64,000 nt of DNA from Anaerolineae bacterium (GCA_022071955.1 JAJVIM010000020.1:62001-126000); one strand, 5' to 3'; positions 51,000 to 60,997 are shown, counted from the stretch's first letter. Notes: generated by a model from the letters alone, not told the origin. Program-made: numbers and translations.

Positions 51000-52783
51000 T
51001 ACAGGCCCCAAAACAGGTAAATGTAAATTGGTGTAACCACCGCCATTAGCAGCCCCAACGGTGCACCCACCCGGGTGAAATCCAGAAACTTGTACCCGCC
51101 GGGACCGTAAACCATTGTGTTGGTTTGGTAGCCCACCGGCGTTGAAAAACTCATCGATGCGGCGAACATACTGGCCAGCACAAAAGCGCGCGGGTCCAGC
51201 CCCAGCGCGTTGCCGGTGGCAATACCCACCGGCACCATTAAAACCACCGCCGCGCTATGAGAAATAAATTCGGCCAGCAGCACCGTTACCAAATACACCA
51301 CACCCAGCACCACCAGCGGTGGCACATAATTGGCGCTGTGGGTGGCCAGGCTGGCCAAAAGCTGCGCTCCGCCTGTTTTTTGCAGCGCCAGCCCCAGGGG
51401 GATGATGCCGGCCAGCAGAAAAATCACGTCCCAGCGAATGGCCTCGTGCAGTTCGTTCACTTTGAGGCAGCCGGTCATCACCATCAGCACCGAACCAACA
51501 ATGGCCGTTACCAGAATGGGGTAGCCGATGGCGGCCAGGATCACTACCCCGCCAATGATGGCCAGCGCCACGCCGGTTTTGTTGGCCCGAAACTCCTCCA
51601 TTTTGGGTTCTTCGGTCACAATAAAACCCGGCTCCCGTTTGATCTGCGCCAGCGCCTGCTTTGAACCGCGCAGCAGGAGCGTATCGCCAAAGTGGAGCGT
51701 TACCCGGCCCAGCCGCTCGCGGATTACCGCGCCGTGTTTGCGAATGGCAATCACCGTGCAGTTGTAGTGATACCGAAAATTGGTGTTTTCCAGCGTGCCG
51801 CCGATCAAATCTGAGGTGGGGCCGATAACCACTTCCAGCAGCCCCCGGCTAATGCTTTCCAGGTCGTCGTCGCACAGGCGCATTTCTGGCTCGATGGCCA
51901 GCCCGTTGGCTTTTTGCAGCCCAACAAGCTTGTCCGACTGGGTTTTTACAAACAGAATGTCCTGCGCTTGCAGCACTTTATTGTGCAACGGATGCGGCAG
52001 GGTGTCTCCGTTACGCAGTATCTCCAGCACGTGGGTATCAAATTTTTGGCGCAGCCGCGTTTCAACCACGGTTTTGCCCACCAGCGGCGAATCGGGCAGC
52101 ACAATCAGGTCGGTCAGGTATTCGGTCATGCGGTAATCTTTGGCAATTTCGATCTCAACCCGGTGCCGGGGCAAAAGTTTGCGGCCAATGGTCAGCAGGT
52201 AGGCCGTGCCGGTAATCAAAATCAGCACGCCGATGTGAGAGAATTCAAACATGCCAAACGGCTCGTAGCCGGCGCCGGCGGCCAGCCCGCTGGCCAGCAC
52301 GTTGGTGGCGGTGCCAATCAGGGTGATGGCGCCGGCAAACTGAGAAAAATACGAGAGCGGGATGAGTAGTTTTGAGGGCGCTACCCGGTGTTCGCGGGCC
52401 ATTGTAATGACCGAAGGAATGAGAATAGCCACCGCCGCGGTATTGTTGATAAACGCCGAAATTGGCCCCACCACAAACAGAATGGTCAGCAGTTGTTTGG
52501 TTTCGTTTTTGCCAGAAATGCGAACCATGTGGTGCGCCAGCCGGTTAATGATCCCGGTGCGATAAATGCCGGCGCTTAAAATGAACATAGCCAAAATGGT
52601 GATGGTGGCCGGATTACTAAACCCGGAAACGGCCTCCTGGGGGCTAACTCCCAAAATTGGCCCCAACAACAAAATGAGGCCCATAATTGAAAAGGCAACA
52701 AAATCTATGGGCGCAATATCAAGGACAAAGGCAATGAGCGCCCCAATTAAAATAGCAAATGCCAGCGCAATTTCAGGCGTCAA
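50999..52783 (-). CDS. SLC13/DASS-type transporter with TrkA-C domains (copy B)
   Basis: This 594-residue protein has the same layout as copy A: transmembrane helices in residues 1-190 and 390-594, and two TrkA-C domains between them (DSPLVGKTVVETRLRQKFDT; HFGDTLLLRGSKQALAQ). Substrate-site-like motifs are FINNTAAVAILIPS and ISHSAAVVLMVPVG, with SNPATITIL early on. It is the first of two tandem paralogues, which may form a heteromer or handle different anions. The start is the ATG at 52783 with CGGAGGA upstream. Confidence 0.88.
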   Translation of the reverse strand: MTPEIALAFAILIGALIAFVLDIAPIDFVAFSIMGLILLLGPILGVSPQEAVSGFSNPATITILAMFILSAGIYRTGIINRLAHHMVRISGKNETKQLLTILFVVGPISAFINNTAAVAILIPSVITMAREHRVAPSKLLIPLSYFSQFAGAITLIGTATNVLASGLAAGAGYEPFGMFEFSHIGVLILITGTAYLLTIGRKLLPRHRVEIEIAKDYRMTEYLTDLIVLPDSPLVGKTVVETRLRQKFDTHVLEILRNGDTLPHPLHNKVLQAQDILFVKTQSDKLVGLQKANGLAIEPEMRLCDDDLESISRGLLEVVIGPTSDLIGGTLENTNFRYHYNCTVIAIRKHGAVIRERLGRVTLHFGDTLLLRGSKQALAQIKREPGFIVTEEPKMEEFRANKTGVALAIIGGVVILAAIGYPILVTAIVGSVLMVMTGCLKVNELHEAIRWDVIFLLAGIIPLGLALQKTGGAQLLASLATHSANYVPPLVVLGVVYLVTVLLAEFISHSAAVVLMVPVGIATGNALGLDPRAFVLASMFAASMSFSTPVGYQTNTMVYGPGGYKFLDFTRVGAPLGLLMAVVTPIYIYLFWGL

Positions 52784-52813
52784 CCGGTCCTCCGTTGAAA
52801 ATAAAGTTGGCTG

Positions 52814-52866
52814 GCCCTCACCCCCTGGCCCCTCTCCCTCAGGGAGAGGGGCCAGGGGGTGAGGGC
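52814..52866. repeat. 26-bp perfect palindrome of C/G tracts
   Basis: GCCCTCACCCCCTGGCCCCT plus CTCCCT is followed by one base and the exact complement. It has the same base style as the outer arms of the elements at 16085 and the palindrome at 57067. No T run. Confidence 0.8.
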
Positions 52867-52879
52867 TGAATAGTTACCA

Positions 52880-52958
52880 TTTCAAATTCCATCCCTGGCA
52901 ATTTAAAACGCTAGGCTTGCGTTTCAAATTCCATCCCTTGCGTTTTAAAACGCAAGGC
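52880..52958. repeat. two 37-bp direct repeats containing a palindrome
   Basis: TTTCAAATTCCATCCCT begins two copies at 52880 and 52922 (period 42). The second copy holds a perfect 20-bp palindrome, CTTGCGTTTTAAAACGCAAG; the first copy is degraded. The rest of the gap 52784-53103 shows only the weak ORF listed next. Confidence 0.65.
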
Positions 52959-53061
52959 GTACGTTTAAAGTATCAAGCAATACCTTTAGAGTTACACGGT
53001 TAAGACGTGCCGGGGACTTGATATTGGGCCAGGCTTCATCAAGCGTGACCAACTCTGCCAT
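52945..53061 (-). other. doubtful 38-codon ORF after rarA
   Basis: An ATG at 53061 opens MAELVTLDEAWPNIKSPARL and so on to a stop inside the palindromic repeat. There is no clear ribosome site and no family is recognised. It could be a gene remnant. Confidence 0.15.
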
Positions 53062-53103
53062 GGCGCGCAGGGTTTTTCTGACCGGTTAATCCAAAGCCAA
53101 TGT

Positions 53104-55338
53104 TTACATATTGGCCAGATAGGCCGTGGTTGATTGCCAGCGTACTACTTTTTCAGCCAGTTGGTTTTGAAAAATATACTTGATTTGCTCCAGCTCGGCG
53201 GCGTTAAGGCCGGCGCGCTGCAAATGTTGGGCAAAGGTGGGCCGGCCGGCGGCATCATCCACATTAAACCAGCGGTCGATCTGGCCGCGGCTAATGCGCC
53301 ACTCGGCGGCGGCGGTTTCCGGGACCACACTGATGTTGGCCAGCCCGGCATCGGCAAAAACCTGCTGGAGCGAGGTTTCATCCCAATTGACCATTGGATC
53401 GTCCGGGGCGGCGTAAATGGCCTCTTCCGCGGCGATAATTTGCTCCACCAGCCCGGCCGGCAGCGCCGACCAATCGATCAGTTGGTGCAGGCGTTGGGTG
53501 TGGCGCGGAATAGCTTCGGCCAGGGCCAGCCGCCCGCCTGCTTTGAGCAGCGCGCCGATGAGGCGGGCCGCATCGGCTTTGCTGGCCAGCCGGGTGAGCA
53601 CATTGCGCCCAATGATCACGTCAAAAAGCGGCGCGCCGGTTTCATTGGCGTGCCGGCTGACGAGCTGAGGCAGGTCCAGCAGGCTGCCGGTCAATATTAC
53701 CGGCCGGGCCAGTGCATCGAGATTTTCGGCCTGCTGGCTGAGCGCCTGTGCTGTCTGGCTGTCGCCGGCCAGCGCCCACACGCCGCCCACCGGTGCACGG
53801 CGCACCGCCTCCCAGGTAAACAGACCGGTGCCGGCGTTCAAATCCAAAATCAAATCGTGCCGCTGAATTTTGGCCAGCGCAAAAATCCGGTCGCGGGTTT
53901 GGCCCAACTGCTGGCCCACACTGCCAAGTGTGCGCTGCAGCCAGCGGTTTTGCGTTGCCGGGCCGCGGCCAAGTTGATCGATCGCCCCCTCCAGCGACAG
54001 CTCCGACTCCAGCATGGCCGCCAGTTGTTCCTCGCGGCGGCGGGCCACCTGCTCGCGGATGGTGGCTTCGTAGCCCTGATCGCCGGGCTGGTAAAAAACC
54101 CGCCCCTGCAAGCTGGCGGGCAGATACTGCTGCGCTACCCAGTGATCGCGGTAGGCGTGCGGATAAAGGTAGCCTTTGCCGTGGCCAAAATCATCCGAGT
54201 CGCGGTTAGCGTCGCGCAAATGGTTGGGCACCTCGGCTTCGCGCTCCTGCTCAACGGCGGCCAGGGCATCAAAAAAAGCAAAGCCGGAGTTGCTTTTGGG
54301 CGCGGTGGCCAGGTACAGGCAGGCTTCGGCCAGATGAAAACGGCCCTCGGGCAGGCCCACGTAATCAAACGCCTGCGCCGCGGCGGTCACCACCCGCAGC
54401 GCGTTGGGATCGGCCATACCCACATCTTCGCCGGCAAAAATGAGCATCCGCCTGAAAATAAAGCGCGGGTCTTCGCCGGCGTAGATCATTTTGGCCATCC
54501 AGTACAGGGCGGCGTCGGGGTCTGAGCCGCGCAGCGATTTAATAAAGGCCGAAATGGTGTCAAAATGGGCGTCGCCGTCTTTGTCGTACAGTACGGCCCG
54601 GCGCTGGATGGATTCCTCGGCCACGTCAGTGGTAATGTTGACCAGGCCGTATTCGTCGGGCGGCGTGGTTTCCACGGCCAGCTCCAGCGCGTTGAGCACG
54701 CCGCGGGCGTCGCCGTTGGCCACGTTAACCAGGTGATCGAGCGCCTCATCGCTCAGGTTGACTTTCAGCTTGCCGTAGCCGCGTTCGGCATCGGCCAGCG
54801 CCTGCCGGGCGATGTTACGCAGGTCGTCTTCATTGAGGCTGCGGAGCTGAAAAATCCGCGAGCGCGACACCAGCGCCTTGTTCACCTCAAAGTAGGGGTT
54901 TTCCGTGGTAGCGCCAATCAAAATCACCGTGCCGTTTTCAACGTGGGGCAGCAAGGCATCCTGCTGAGCTTTATTAAAGCGGTGAACTTCATCGATGAAC
55001 AGGATGGTTTTTTTGCCGAACATCCCGCGCTGATCCTTGGCTGTTTCAATGGCCTCGCGGATGTCTTTAACGCCGCTCAACACGGCGTTGAGGGCGATAA
55101 AATGGGCGTGGGTTGTGTTGGCGATGATCCGGGCCAGGGTGGTTTTGCCGGTGCCGGGCGGCCCGTAAAAAATCAGGGACGAGAGTTGGTCGGCCTGGAT
55201 GGCGCGCCGCAACAGCCGGCCCGGCCCCACAATGTGTTCCTGCCCAATGAATTCGTCCAGTGTGCGCGGCCGCATACGCGCCGCCAGCGGCGCTTCTTTT
55301 TCTACTTGCTTCTCGCGAGCGTGATCAAACAGGTCCAT
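53104..55338 (-). CDS. rarA: RarA (MgsA/WRNIP1) AAA ATPase fused to methyltransferase-like domain
   Basis: From the ATG at 55338 (AAGG upstream) the product is 744 residues. Residues 1-430 are Rar[17 protein letters not shown] (Walker A), [20 protein letters not shown] (Walker B), [13 protein letters not shown] (sensor 1), and the clamp-loader-like C-terminal part with [18 protein letters not shown] and [10 protein letters not shown]. RarA acts at stalled replication forks. Residues about 475-744 add a Rossmann-like domain, [16 protein letters not shown], resembling SAM methyltransferases but with a weak motif (Asn-Ala in place of Gly-Cys). This fusion is known in cyanobacteria and relatives as a RarA/unknown-domain fusion. 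Confidence 0.92.
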   Translation of the reverse strand: MDLFDHAREKQVEKEAPLAARMRPRTLDEFIGQEHIVGPGRLLRRAIQADQLSSLIFYGPPGTGKTTLARIIANTTHAHFIALNAVLSGVKDIREAIETAKDQRGMFGKKTILFIDEVHRFNKAQQDALLPHVENGTVILIGATTENPYFEVNKALVSRSRIFQLRSLNEDDLRNIARQALADAERGYGKLKVNLSDEALDHLVNVANGDARGVLNALELAVETTPPDEYGLVNITTDVAEESIQRRAVLYDKDGDAHFDTISAFIKSLRGSDPDAALYWMAKMIYAGEDPRFIFRRMLIFAGEDVGMADPNALRVVTAAAQAFDYVGLPEGRFHLAEACLYLATAPKSNSGFAFFDALAAVEQEREAEVPNHLRDANRDSDDFGHGKGYLYPHAYRDHWVAQQYLPASLQGRVFYQPGDQGYEATIREQVARRREEQLAAMLESELSLEGAIDQLGRGPATQNRWLQRTLGSVGQQLGQTRDRIFALAKIQRHDLILDLNAGTGLFTWEAVRRAPVGGVWALAGDSQTAQALSQQAENLDALARPVILTGSLLDLPQLVSRHANETGAPLFDVIIGRNVLTRLASKADAARLIGALLKAGGRLALAEAIPRHTQRLHQLIDWSALPAGLVEQIIAAEEAIYAAPDDPMVNWDETSLQQVFADAGLANISVVPETAAAEWRISRGQIDRWFNVDDAAGRPTFAQHLQRAGLNAAELEQIKYIFQNQLAEKVVRWQSTTAYLANM

Positions 55339-55440
55339 CGTCATACCTTAATTATACCATTGTTGGGACGGCAGCCTAACTTTACTCCATATCCCCCGTC
55401 AAATCAACTTGACAGGGGGTACTTACCCTGTTTACCGGGG

Positions 55441-55469
55441 TTGTGCAAATTGTCACGGTGTGATATATT
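55441..55469 (+). promoter_or_regulatory. possible promoter of the AAA ATPase gene
   Basis: TTGTGC and TATATT with 17-base spacing, 51 bases before the start. An imperfect hairpin (CCCCCGTCAA/TTGACAGGGGG, 55393-55419) lies upstream in the divergent gap. Confidence 0.4.
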
Positions 55470-55519
55470 TAAAGATGTTTTCCGGTATGTGGTTTAGCAG
55501 GAAATGATGAGGTGCGTTG

Positions 55520-56905
55520 GTGGCCGTTGCTCAATCAATTAGAACTCGACAAACGACATCGTATCCCAGACAGCGTCTGGAACCGTTGATCCCGCTTGAA
55601 GCTACCGTGCCGGTTAATGAATTTAGCCCGCCGCTGCGAGCCGCGCTGCAGGAACCGCGCAGCATTGAGGCAACCGGCATTCCGCAGGATTTTTTGCTGG
55701 GGTTGGCGCTGAAAATTTTGTATTTTAACGGTACGCTAAAAGGCTGGCAGGTGGCCCAGGCCATGCGGCTCAACTTTAGCGGTGTGGTTGAACCGCTGCT
55801 CACCGAGCTGAAATTTCAACATCACATCGAGGTGATCGGCGGCGACCATACCAACCGGGCCTCGTATCGTTACAAAATTACAGCCAAGGGCGCGCAGTAC
55901 GCCCGCGAACTGCTGGACCGAAACCGCTACGCCGGCCCCTGCCCGGTTAGCCTGCCCCACTATATTGAAATTGTCAGGCTGCAAGCTCAAAATCGCAACT
56001 CGGTTAACCGCACCGATGTGCAGTACGCTATGCAGGGGTTGGTGCTGTCTGAGGATTTGCTCGACCGGATTGGCCCGGCGGTCAACTCGTTCCGCTCAAT
56101 TTTTGTATACGGCCCGCCCGGCAATGGCAAAACCAGTATTGCCCGGGCCATCGCTCACCGGCTACTGACGGACAACGTTATGGTGCCGCACGCCATTTAC
56201 GAGGGCGGTAGCGTGATCAAAGTGTTTGATCTGGAAGTCCATCCGGTGATTGGCTCGGAAGATGCGCAACTGTCCGAAGCCAACGGCCTGGACAAACGCT
56301 GGGTGTGCTGCACCGCCCCCATTGTAATTACCGGCGGCGAATTAACCCTGCGCGATCTGGACCTGGTTTGGAGCGACACCAACCGCTACTACGAAGCGCC
56401 GGTGCAGCTCAAAGCCAACGGCGGGCTGCTGCTGGTTGACGACTTTGGCCGCCAGCAAGTGGAACCCCGCGAACTGCTCAACCGCTGGATTGTACCGCTG
56501 GAAGAGCGCCTCGATTTTCTCACCTTTCAAACCGGCAAAAAATTCGTTGTTCCATTTGAAACGCTGATTGTTTTTTCAACCAACCTCGCCCCGGAATCGC
56601 TGGTGGACGAGGCTTTTTTGCGCCGCATCCGCCACAAAATGAACATCAAAAACCCCACTGAGCGCGAATTCTACCAGATTTTTATAACGGCCTGCCGCGA
56701 ACGAAATATCTCGTTTGACAAGCACGGCTTTATCCACCTGCTGCGCGAATATTACCACAAACCCAAACGTGAAATGAAAGCCTGCCACCCCCGTGACCTG
56801 CTCGACCAGATGCTGGATTTTGCCGCCTATCACGGCGAAAAACCGTCTATGTCAGAGACGATGATCGAACGGGCGGCGCGTTCATATTTTGGCGAACTGT
56901 TGTAA
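55520..56905 (+). CDS. AAA ATPase with N-terminal winged-helix-like region
   Basis: I choose the GTG at 55520 (GAGG seven bases upstream) over the adjoining TTG at 55517; 461 residues. Residues about 40-140 look like a winged helix (GLALKILYFNGTLKGWQVAQAM, VEPLLTELKFQHHIEVIG). The ATPase has IFVYGPPGNGKTSIARAIAHRL (Walker A), GGLLLVDDFGRQQVEPRELL (Walker B) and IVFSTNLAPESLVDEAFLRRI (sensor/arginine region). I recognise a conserved bacterial AAA family of unknown function. It is divergent from rarA and monocistronic, with its own terminator. Confidence 0.82.
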   Translation: MAVAQSIRTRQTTSYPRQRLEPLIPLEATVPVNEFSPPLRAALQEPRSIEATGIPQDFLLGLALKILYFNGTLKGWQVAQAMRLNFSGVVEPLLTELKFQHHIEVIGGDHTNRASYRYKITAKGAQYARELLDRNRYAGPCPVSLPHYIEIVRLQAQNRNSVNRTDVQYAMQGLVLSEDLLDRIGPAVNSFRSIFVYGPPGNGKTSIARAIAHRLLTDNVMVPHAIYEGGSVIKVFDLEVHPVIGSEDAQLSEANGLDKRWVCCTAPIVITGGELTLRDLDLVWSDTNRYYEAPVQLKANGGLLLVDDFGRQQVEPRELLNRWIVPLEERLDFLTFQTGKKFVVPFETLIVFSTNLAPESLVDEAFLRRIRHKMNIKNPTEREFYQIFITACRERNISFDKHGFIHLLREYYHKPKREMKACHPRDLLDQMLDFAAYHGEKPSMSETMIERAARSYFGELL

Positions 56906-56932
56906 CGACTCAACTTTGGCGGCATATTTCTC

Positions 56933-56965
56933 AGCCGGATGGGTTGGCCCCGTCCGGCTTTTTTT
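56933..56965 (+). terminator. terminator after the AAA ATPase
   Basis: AGCCGGATGGG/CCCGTCCGGCT (11 bp with one G-U; loop TTGGC) followed by seven T. Confidence 0.93.
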
Positions 56966-57066
56966 GTTCCGCCAGCAAACGATAGCTGTTTATGTTAACA
57001 TATGCTATAATTTTAATAATAGAGAGTATTCGGCAACGCAGAAATCGAGTAACTGGTTCCTAATTG

Positions 57067-57117
57067 CCCCCTCCCCTGACCCCTCCCCCTATCAGGGGGA
57101 GGGGTCAGGGGAGGGGG
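57067..57117. repeat. 24-bp perfect palindrome just before the CotH fusion gene
   Basis: CCCCCTCCCCTGACCCCTCC plus CCCT, loop ATC, then the exact complement. It ends 33 bases before the ATG at 57151 and may mark an insertion in the 5' part of that gene. Confidence 0.8.
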
Positions 57118-57150
57118 TTAGCCAACCCTGCTTTCATGAGAGGTGAGTCA

Positions 57151-60100
57151 ATGGTGATGGTCATCAACGCCTTCGTCGATCAGGCCGATTACGACAACAT
57201 GGTCCGCAACTTCTGGCTCAAAGAGAACATCAACGCCGAGTTGGAGGTAGACGGTGTGCGTTACCCCAAAGGCGAAATCACCTTTCGCGGCACCACTTCG
57301 CTTAATTACCCCAAAAAGAGCTTCAAAATCAAGTTCAAAAACAAAAATCTGTACCGCGGCAGCATCGGCCGCATCGACCTGAGCGCCAGCTACACCGACA
57401 AAAGTCTCATCCGCGAGCGCCTCAGTTTTGACCTGTTCAACGCCACCCGCGTCGTCGCCGGCAACGCCTGGCATGTCGATTTTTCAGTTCTCAGCACAGA
57501 TGGCCGCCTGCTCCATCGCGGCCTGTACACCGGCCTGGATCACATCGACGACTATTTTTTTACCAACCGCAACCGCCAGATTGGCGCGCTGTACAAGGCC
57601 GATGGTGGCATTGTTAACGGGCAGTTCATTGGCGCGGCGCTGGAGCCGCAGCCGGATCACGTGCTCCGCATTTTGTACAACAAAGAGAGCACCAAAAAAG
57701 TGGTCGCCAGCGGCTGGGCTGCCGGCGTCATCCAGTCGATTTTTGGCTGGGAGCGCATCGAAATTGCCGACGCCGACACCGAGGATTACAGCGACCTGGA
57801 CACTTTTGTCCGCGCCATCCACAGTTGGGATGCCACCACCATTGCCCGTTACCTGGATGACTGGCTCGATGTGGACAGTTACCTCGACTGGCTGGCGGTA
57901 AACACGCTGATACAGGCCAACGACAGCTACCACAAAAATTATTACCTGCACAACCGGGTTGAAGACGACCGCTGGGAAGTGATGCCCCGGGATTACGACC
58001 TGACCTGGGGCCGCAACTGGAACAATTGGTGTGGCGGCCTGTGCGATGACCTGTCCGAAGGCACGTCGATCAAAGGCACCGCTCCGCTGGGCAACGCGCT
58101 CAGCCAGCGCGTGTTCAACAACGCCACCTATTTTGAACGCCTCCGCGCCCGCCTGTCCGAACTGCTGGCCGGTGAGTTCACCGAGGCCAAACTCTTTCCC
58201 AAAATTGACCGCTACTACGCCGAAATTACCGGCGCGGCCCATCTCGACGTTAACAAGTGGCCAACTAACGCCCAATTTGACCAGGAGCGCGACCGGCTCA
58301 AAGATTGGATTCGCCGCCGCCGCCAGTTTTTGCTCAAAGAGTTGGGCGTACAGGCTACGGCCACGCTCCGCCCGGATGCCATCGTTACCGCGCTGAGCGC
58401 CGGCGCGCCGCAGCCCGTGGCCGGCGACAGGCTCACCTTTGCCGCCACCGTGCGCAACATCGGCAGCGCCGATACCGGCGCCACGGTTGGGGTGGCTTTT
58501 CAAGTCGATGGCCGGTACATCACGTTTGGCGCCGCCGGCCCGCTGGCTCCCGGCGCGAGCACGATCATTAAGGCTGTTTCGTCGTGGGAAGCCGCCGCTG
58601 GCGGCCATCGCCTCACCGCCGTGGTAGACGATGTTAACCGCTTTCCCGAAATTTCTGAAACCAACAATACGCTGGAAATTGAATTTCAGGTAGCCGCCGC
58701 GCCGCCGCCGCTGCTCAGCGATGTGCTGGTCAAAGACATCGCCTTTGAACGCACCGAAGCCGATCAAATCCGGCTGGCCGCGCTGGTGGAAAACATCGGC
58801 TCGGCTGCCACGCCGGATGTGGTTGGCGTAGCTTTTTTGGTGGATGACAAATTTGCCACCTACGGCGTGGTAGCGGCGCTGCCCGCCGGCCAAAGCAGCG
58901 CGATCCGCGCTGTGCAGCCGCTGGCGCTGACCGGCCTGCACAAAATCACGGCCATCGTTGACGATGTGAACCGCTTCCCGGAACAAAGCGAACAAAACAA
59001 CAGCCGGATTGAGATGATCGATTTTGGCGCGGCCCCGCAGCGGCTGGCCGATTCGGTCATTGTTGGCGTGTCGCTGGGGGCGGGCCGCTTCACTGAAGGC
59101 AACGAGCTTACTTTTGAAGCGCAGGTCAAAAATATTGGCAGCGCCCCCACCGGCGAGGTCGTTGGCGTGGCGTTTCTGGTTGACGGCCAATATATCACCT
59201 TTGGCAACACCTCGGCAATGGGGCCGGACGAAACCCGGGCCGTGCGCGCCGTATCGCCGTGGCGGGCCAGCGCCGGCAAACATCGCCTGCTGGCCGTGGT
59301 CGATGACGTGAATCGCTACCCGGAGCTGTCCGAGGACAACAACCGGTTTGAGCTAACATTTGAGGTGTTCAAAAAAGAGGAAGTCAAACTGCCGGATTCG
59401 GTGGTAACGGCCATCGATTACGAAACCGATTCCGCCGGCAAAGTGATTTTAACCGCCGCCGTGGGCAATATTGGCGCTGCGCCCACCCCGGACGTGGTCG
59501 GTGTGGCCTTTTTTGTTGACGGCCAGTTTGCCACCTTTGGCACCGCCACCCCGATGGCTGCCGGCGCAACCGCCACCATCCGCGCGGTGCAGGCGCTGGC
59601 GCTCACCGGCCCGCACCGGATTATGGCCATTGTCGATGACGTGAACCGCTACGACGAGATAAGCCATCAAAATAACAAACTGGAGCGCGATATTGATTTT
59701 CACCCGCGCCGGCCCGTTGAGCGGCGGGCGGTTTGGGTTTCGCGCTACGACTGGACGCAGGTGGGCAAAGCACCGCCGCCGGAAGCCATCGACCAACTGG
59801 TCAGCGACATTGCCGCCGCCGGTTTCAACACCATTTTCTTTCAGGTGCGCGGCCAGGGCGATGCCTATTACCGGCCCGGCCTGGAGCCGTGGGCGGCCCG
59901 GCTCACCGGCTCGCTGTGGGGTACGCAGGGGCGGGACCCCGGTTGGGACCCGCTGGCTCGCCTGCTGGACAAAGCCAAACCCGCCGGGCTGGAAGTTCAC
60001 GCTTATGTCAATGCCTACACCTTTTGGGTGTCGCCGCCCAACAGCAGTTACGGCCAGCTCGCGCCGCCGGCCTCCACCCCGCCGCACCCATTTGACCGGT

Positions 60101-60882
60101 TCACTTACGGCCCCGCCTACGCTGACCATCCCGGCCAGTTTGCGCTGGGTAACGGCTGGCGGCAGCACGACCAATCCGGCCAGCCGATGCCGTTGAGTTG
60201 GGGCCAGCCGTTGTGGGCCAGTCCCGGCGTTGACCAGGTGCAGGATCACGTGGTCGCCGTAGTGGCCGATCTGGCCAAACGGTACGCCATCGATGGGCTG
60301 CACCTCGACCTGATCCGGTACGCCAACCGGCCCTATTCGTTTGATCCGGCCAGCAACGCCGCCGCCGGTTCCGCCAAAACGGCCCAGCGCGACCAGTGGC
60401 AGCGCGACCGGGTAACGGATTTGGTGCGGCGGGTAAAAGCGCAGGTGCGGACGGTGCGGCCCAACGCCGTCATTTCGGCGGCGGTTTGGCCTTATTATCA
60501 AAATAAATGGGGCTGGAAAATCAGCACCGGCTTTGACGACTACTATCAGGATTCCAAAGGCTGGCTGGCAGCCGGTCACGTCGATGCCATTGCGCCAATG
60601 ATGTATGGCAGCGTGGCCGATGAGTTTGATAAGTGGCAGGTGTTGCTGGCCGATTTTATGGCCAGTACTTACGGCCGGGCGGTGTTGCCCGGTATCGGCG
60701 CGGATTATGATGATTTCAACGTTATCGTCCAGCGGATTGAGGCGGCGCGGCAGGCCGGCGCGCCGGGCCACGCGATTTTCTCGTTTGGGCCGCTCAAGCA
60801 GCGCGGCTATCTGGCTAAACTGGCCGCCGGGCCGTATGCGGTGCCGGCGGTGCTCTCGGCCAAAAAATCGCTGGCTGCATAA
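57151..60882 (+). CDS. CotH kinase-CARDB-GHL10 fusion protein
   Basis: The ATG at 57151 (GAGAGGTGAG upstream) gives 1243 residues. The first 410 match the CotH family of secretory-pathway-type protein kinases (EITFRGTTSLNYPKKSFKIK, NDSYHKNYYLHN, MPRDYDLTWG with the Asp-x-Asp expected at the active site). Four CARDB-like Ig repeats follow (about 415-870), each with VRNIGSA-type and VVDDVNR[FY] motifs. The last 350 residues are a GHL10/DUF187 TIM-barrel glycosidase-like domain (RAVWVSRYDWTQ, GFNTIFFQVRGQGDAYY, DGLHLDLIRYANR, DAIAPMMYG). All three modules are normally extracytoplasmic, yet no signal peptide is visible, and a palindromic repeat sits just upstream. The 5' end may have been lost. 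Confidence 0.85.
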   Translation: MVMVINAFVDQADYDNMVRNFWLKENINAELEVDGVRYPKGEITFRGTTSLNYPKKSFKIKFKNKNLYRGSIGRIDLSASYTDKSLIRERLSFDLFNATRVVAGNAWHVDFSVLSTDGRLLHRGLYTGLDHIDDYFFTNRNRQIGALYKADGGIVNGQFIGAALEPQPDHVLRILYNKESTKKVVASGWAAGVIQSIFGWERIEIADADTEDYSDLDTFVRAIHSWDATTIARYLDDWLDVDSYLDWLAVNTLIQANDSYHKNYYLHNRVEDDRWEVMPRDYDLTWGRNWNNWCGGLCDDLSEGTSIKGTAPLGNALSQRVFNNATYFERLRARLSELLAGEFTEAKLFPKIDRYYAEITGAAHLDVNKWPTNAQFDQERDRLKDWIRRRRQFLLKELGVQATATLRPDAIVTALSAGAPQPVAGDRLTFAATVRNIGSADTGATVGVAFQVDGRYITFGAAGPLAPGASTIIKAVSSWEAAAGGHRLTAVVDDVNRFPEISETNNTLEIEFQVAAAPPPLLSDVLVKDIAFERTEADQIRLAALVENIGSAATPDVVGVAFLVDDKFATYGVVAALPAGQSSAIRAVQPLALTGLHKITAIVDDVNRFPEQSEQNNSRIEMIDFGAAPQRLADSVIVGVSLGAGRFTEGNELTFEAQVKNIGSAPTGEVVGVAFLVDGQYITFGNTSAMGPDETRAVRAVSPWRASAGKHRLLAVVDDVNRYPELSEDNNRFELTFEVFKKEEVKLPDSVVTAIDYETDSAGKVILTAAVGNIGAAPTPDVVGVAFFVDGQFATFGTATPMAAGATATIRAVQALALTGPHRIMAIVDDVNRYDEISHQNNKLERDIDFHPRRPVERRAVWVSRYDWTQVGKAPPPEAIDQLVSDIAAAGFNTIFFQVRGQGDAYYRPGLEPWAARLTGSLWGTQGRDPGWDPLARLLDKAKPAGLEVHAYVNAYTFWVSPPNSSYGQLAPPASTPPHPFDRFTYGPAYADHPGQFALGNGWRQHDQSGQPMPLSWGQPLWASPGVDQVQDHVVAVVADLAKRYAIDGLHLDLIRYANRPYSFDPASNAAAGSAKTAQRDQWQRDRVTDLVRRVKAQVRTVRPNAVISAAVWPYYQNKWGWKISTGFDDYYQDSKGWLAAGHVDAIAPMMYGSVADEFDKWQVLLADFMASTYGRAVLPGIGADYDDFNVIVQRIEAARQAGAPGHAIFSFGPLKQRGYLAKLAAGPYAVPAVLSAKKSLAA

Positions 60883-60923
60883 GCGGGTGGGGAGTAAGTC
60901 TCAGGGTTGGAGCGAATTTTTAT

Positions 60924-60996
60924 TTAACCGCAGAAGACACAGAGGCCGCCAGGAAAAGCATGAAATCTTTGCGTTCCTGGTGGTTTCTGCGGTAAA
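60924..60996. repeat. AACCGCAGA inverted repeat, copy 2
   Basis: TTTAACCGCAGAA (left) and TTCTGCGGTAAA (right) enclose about 50 bases including AGGCCGCCAGG and TTGCGTTCCTGG. It is related to the element at 20799-20853. Confidence 0.6.
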
Positions 60997-60997
60997 A

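Noticed and set aside
57484-59283. Minus-strand open frame of about 600 codons opposite the CotH/CARDB gene
   Set aside because: The plus strand has clear domains and a ribosome site; the antisense translation is low-complexity Gly/Ala/Val-rich. The same reasoning removes 47065-48699, 23525-24919, 4219-5616, 965-1942 and 53134-54525.
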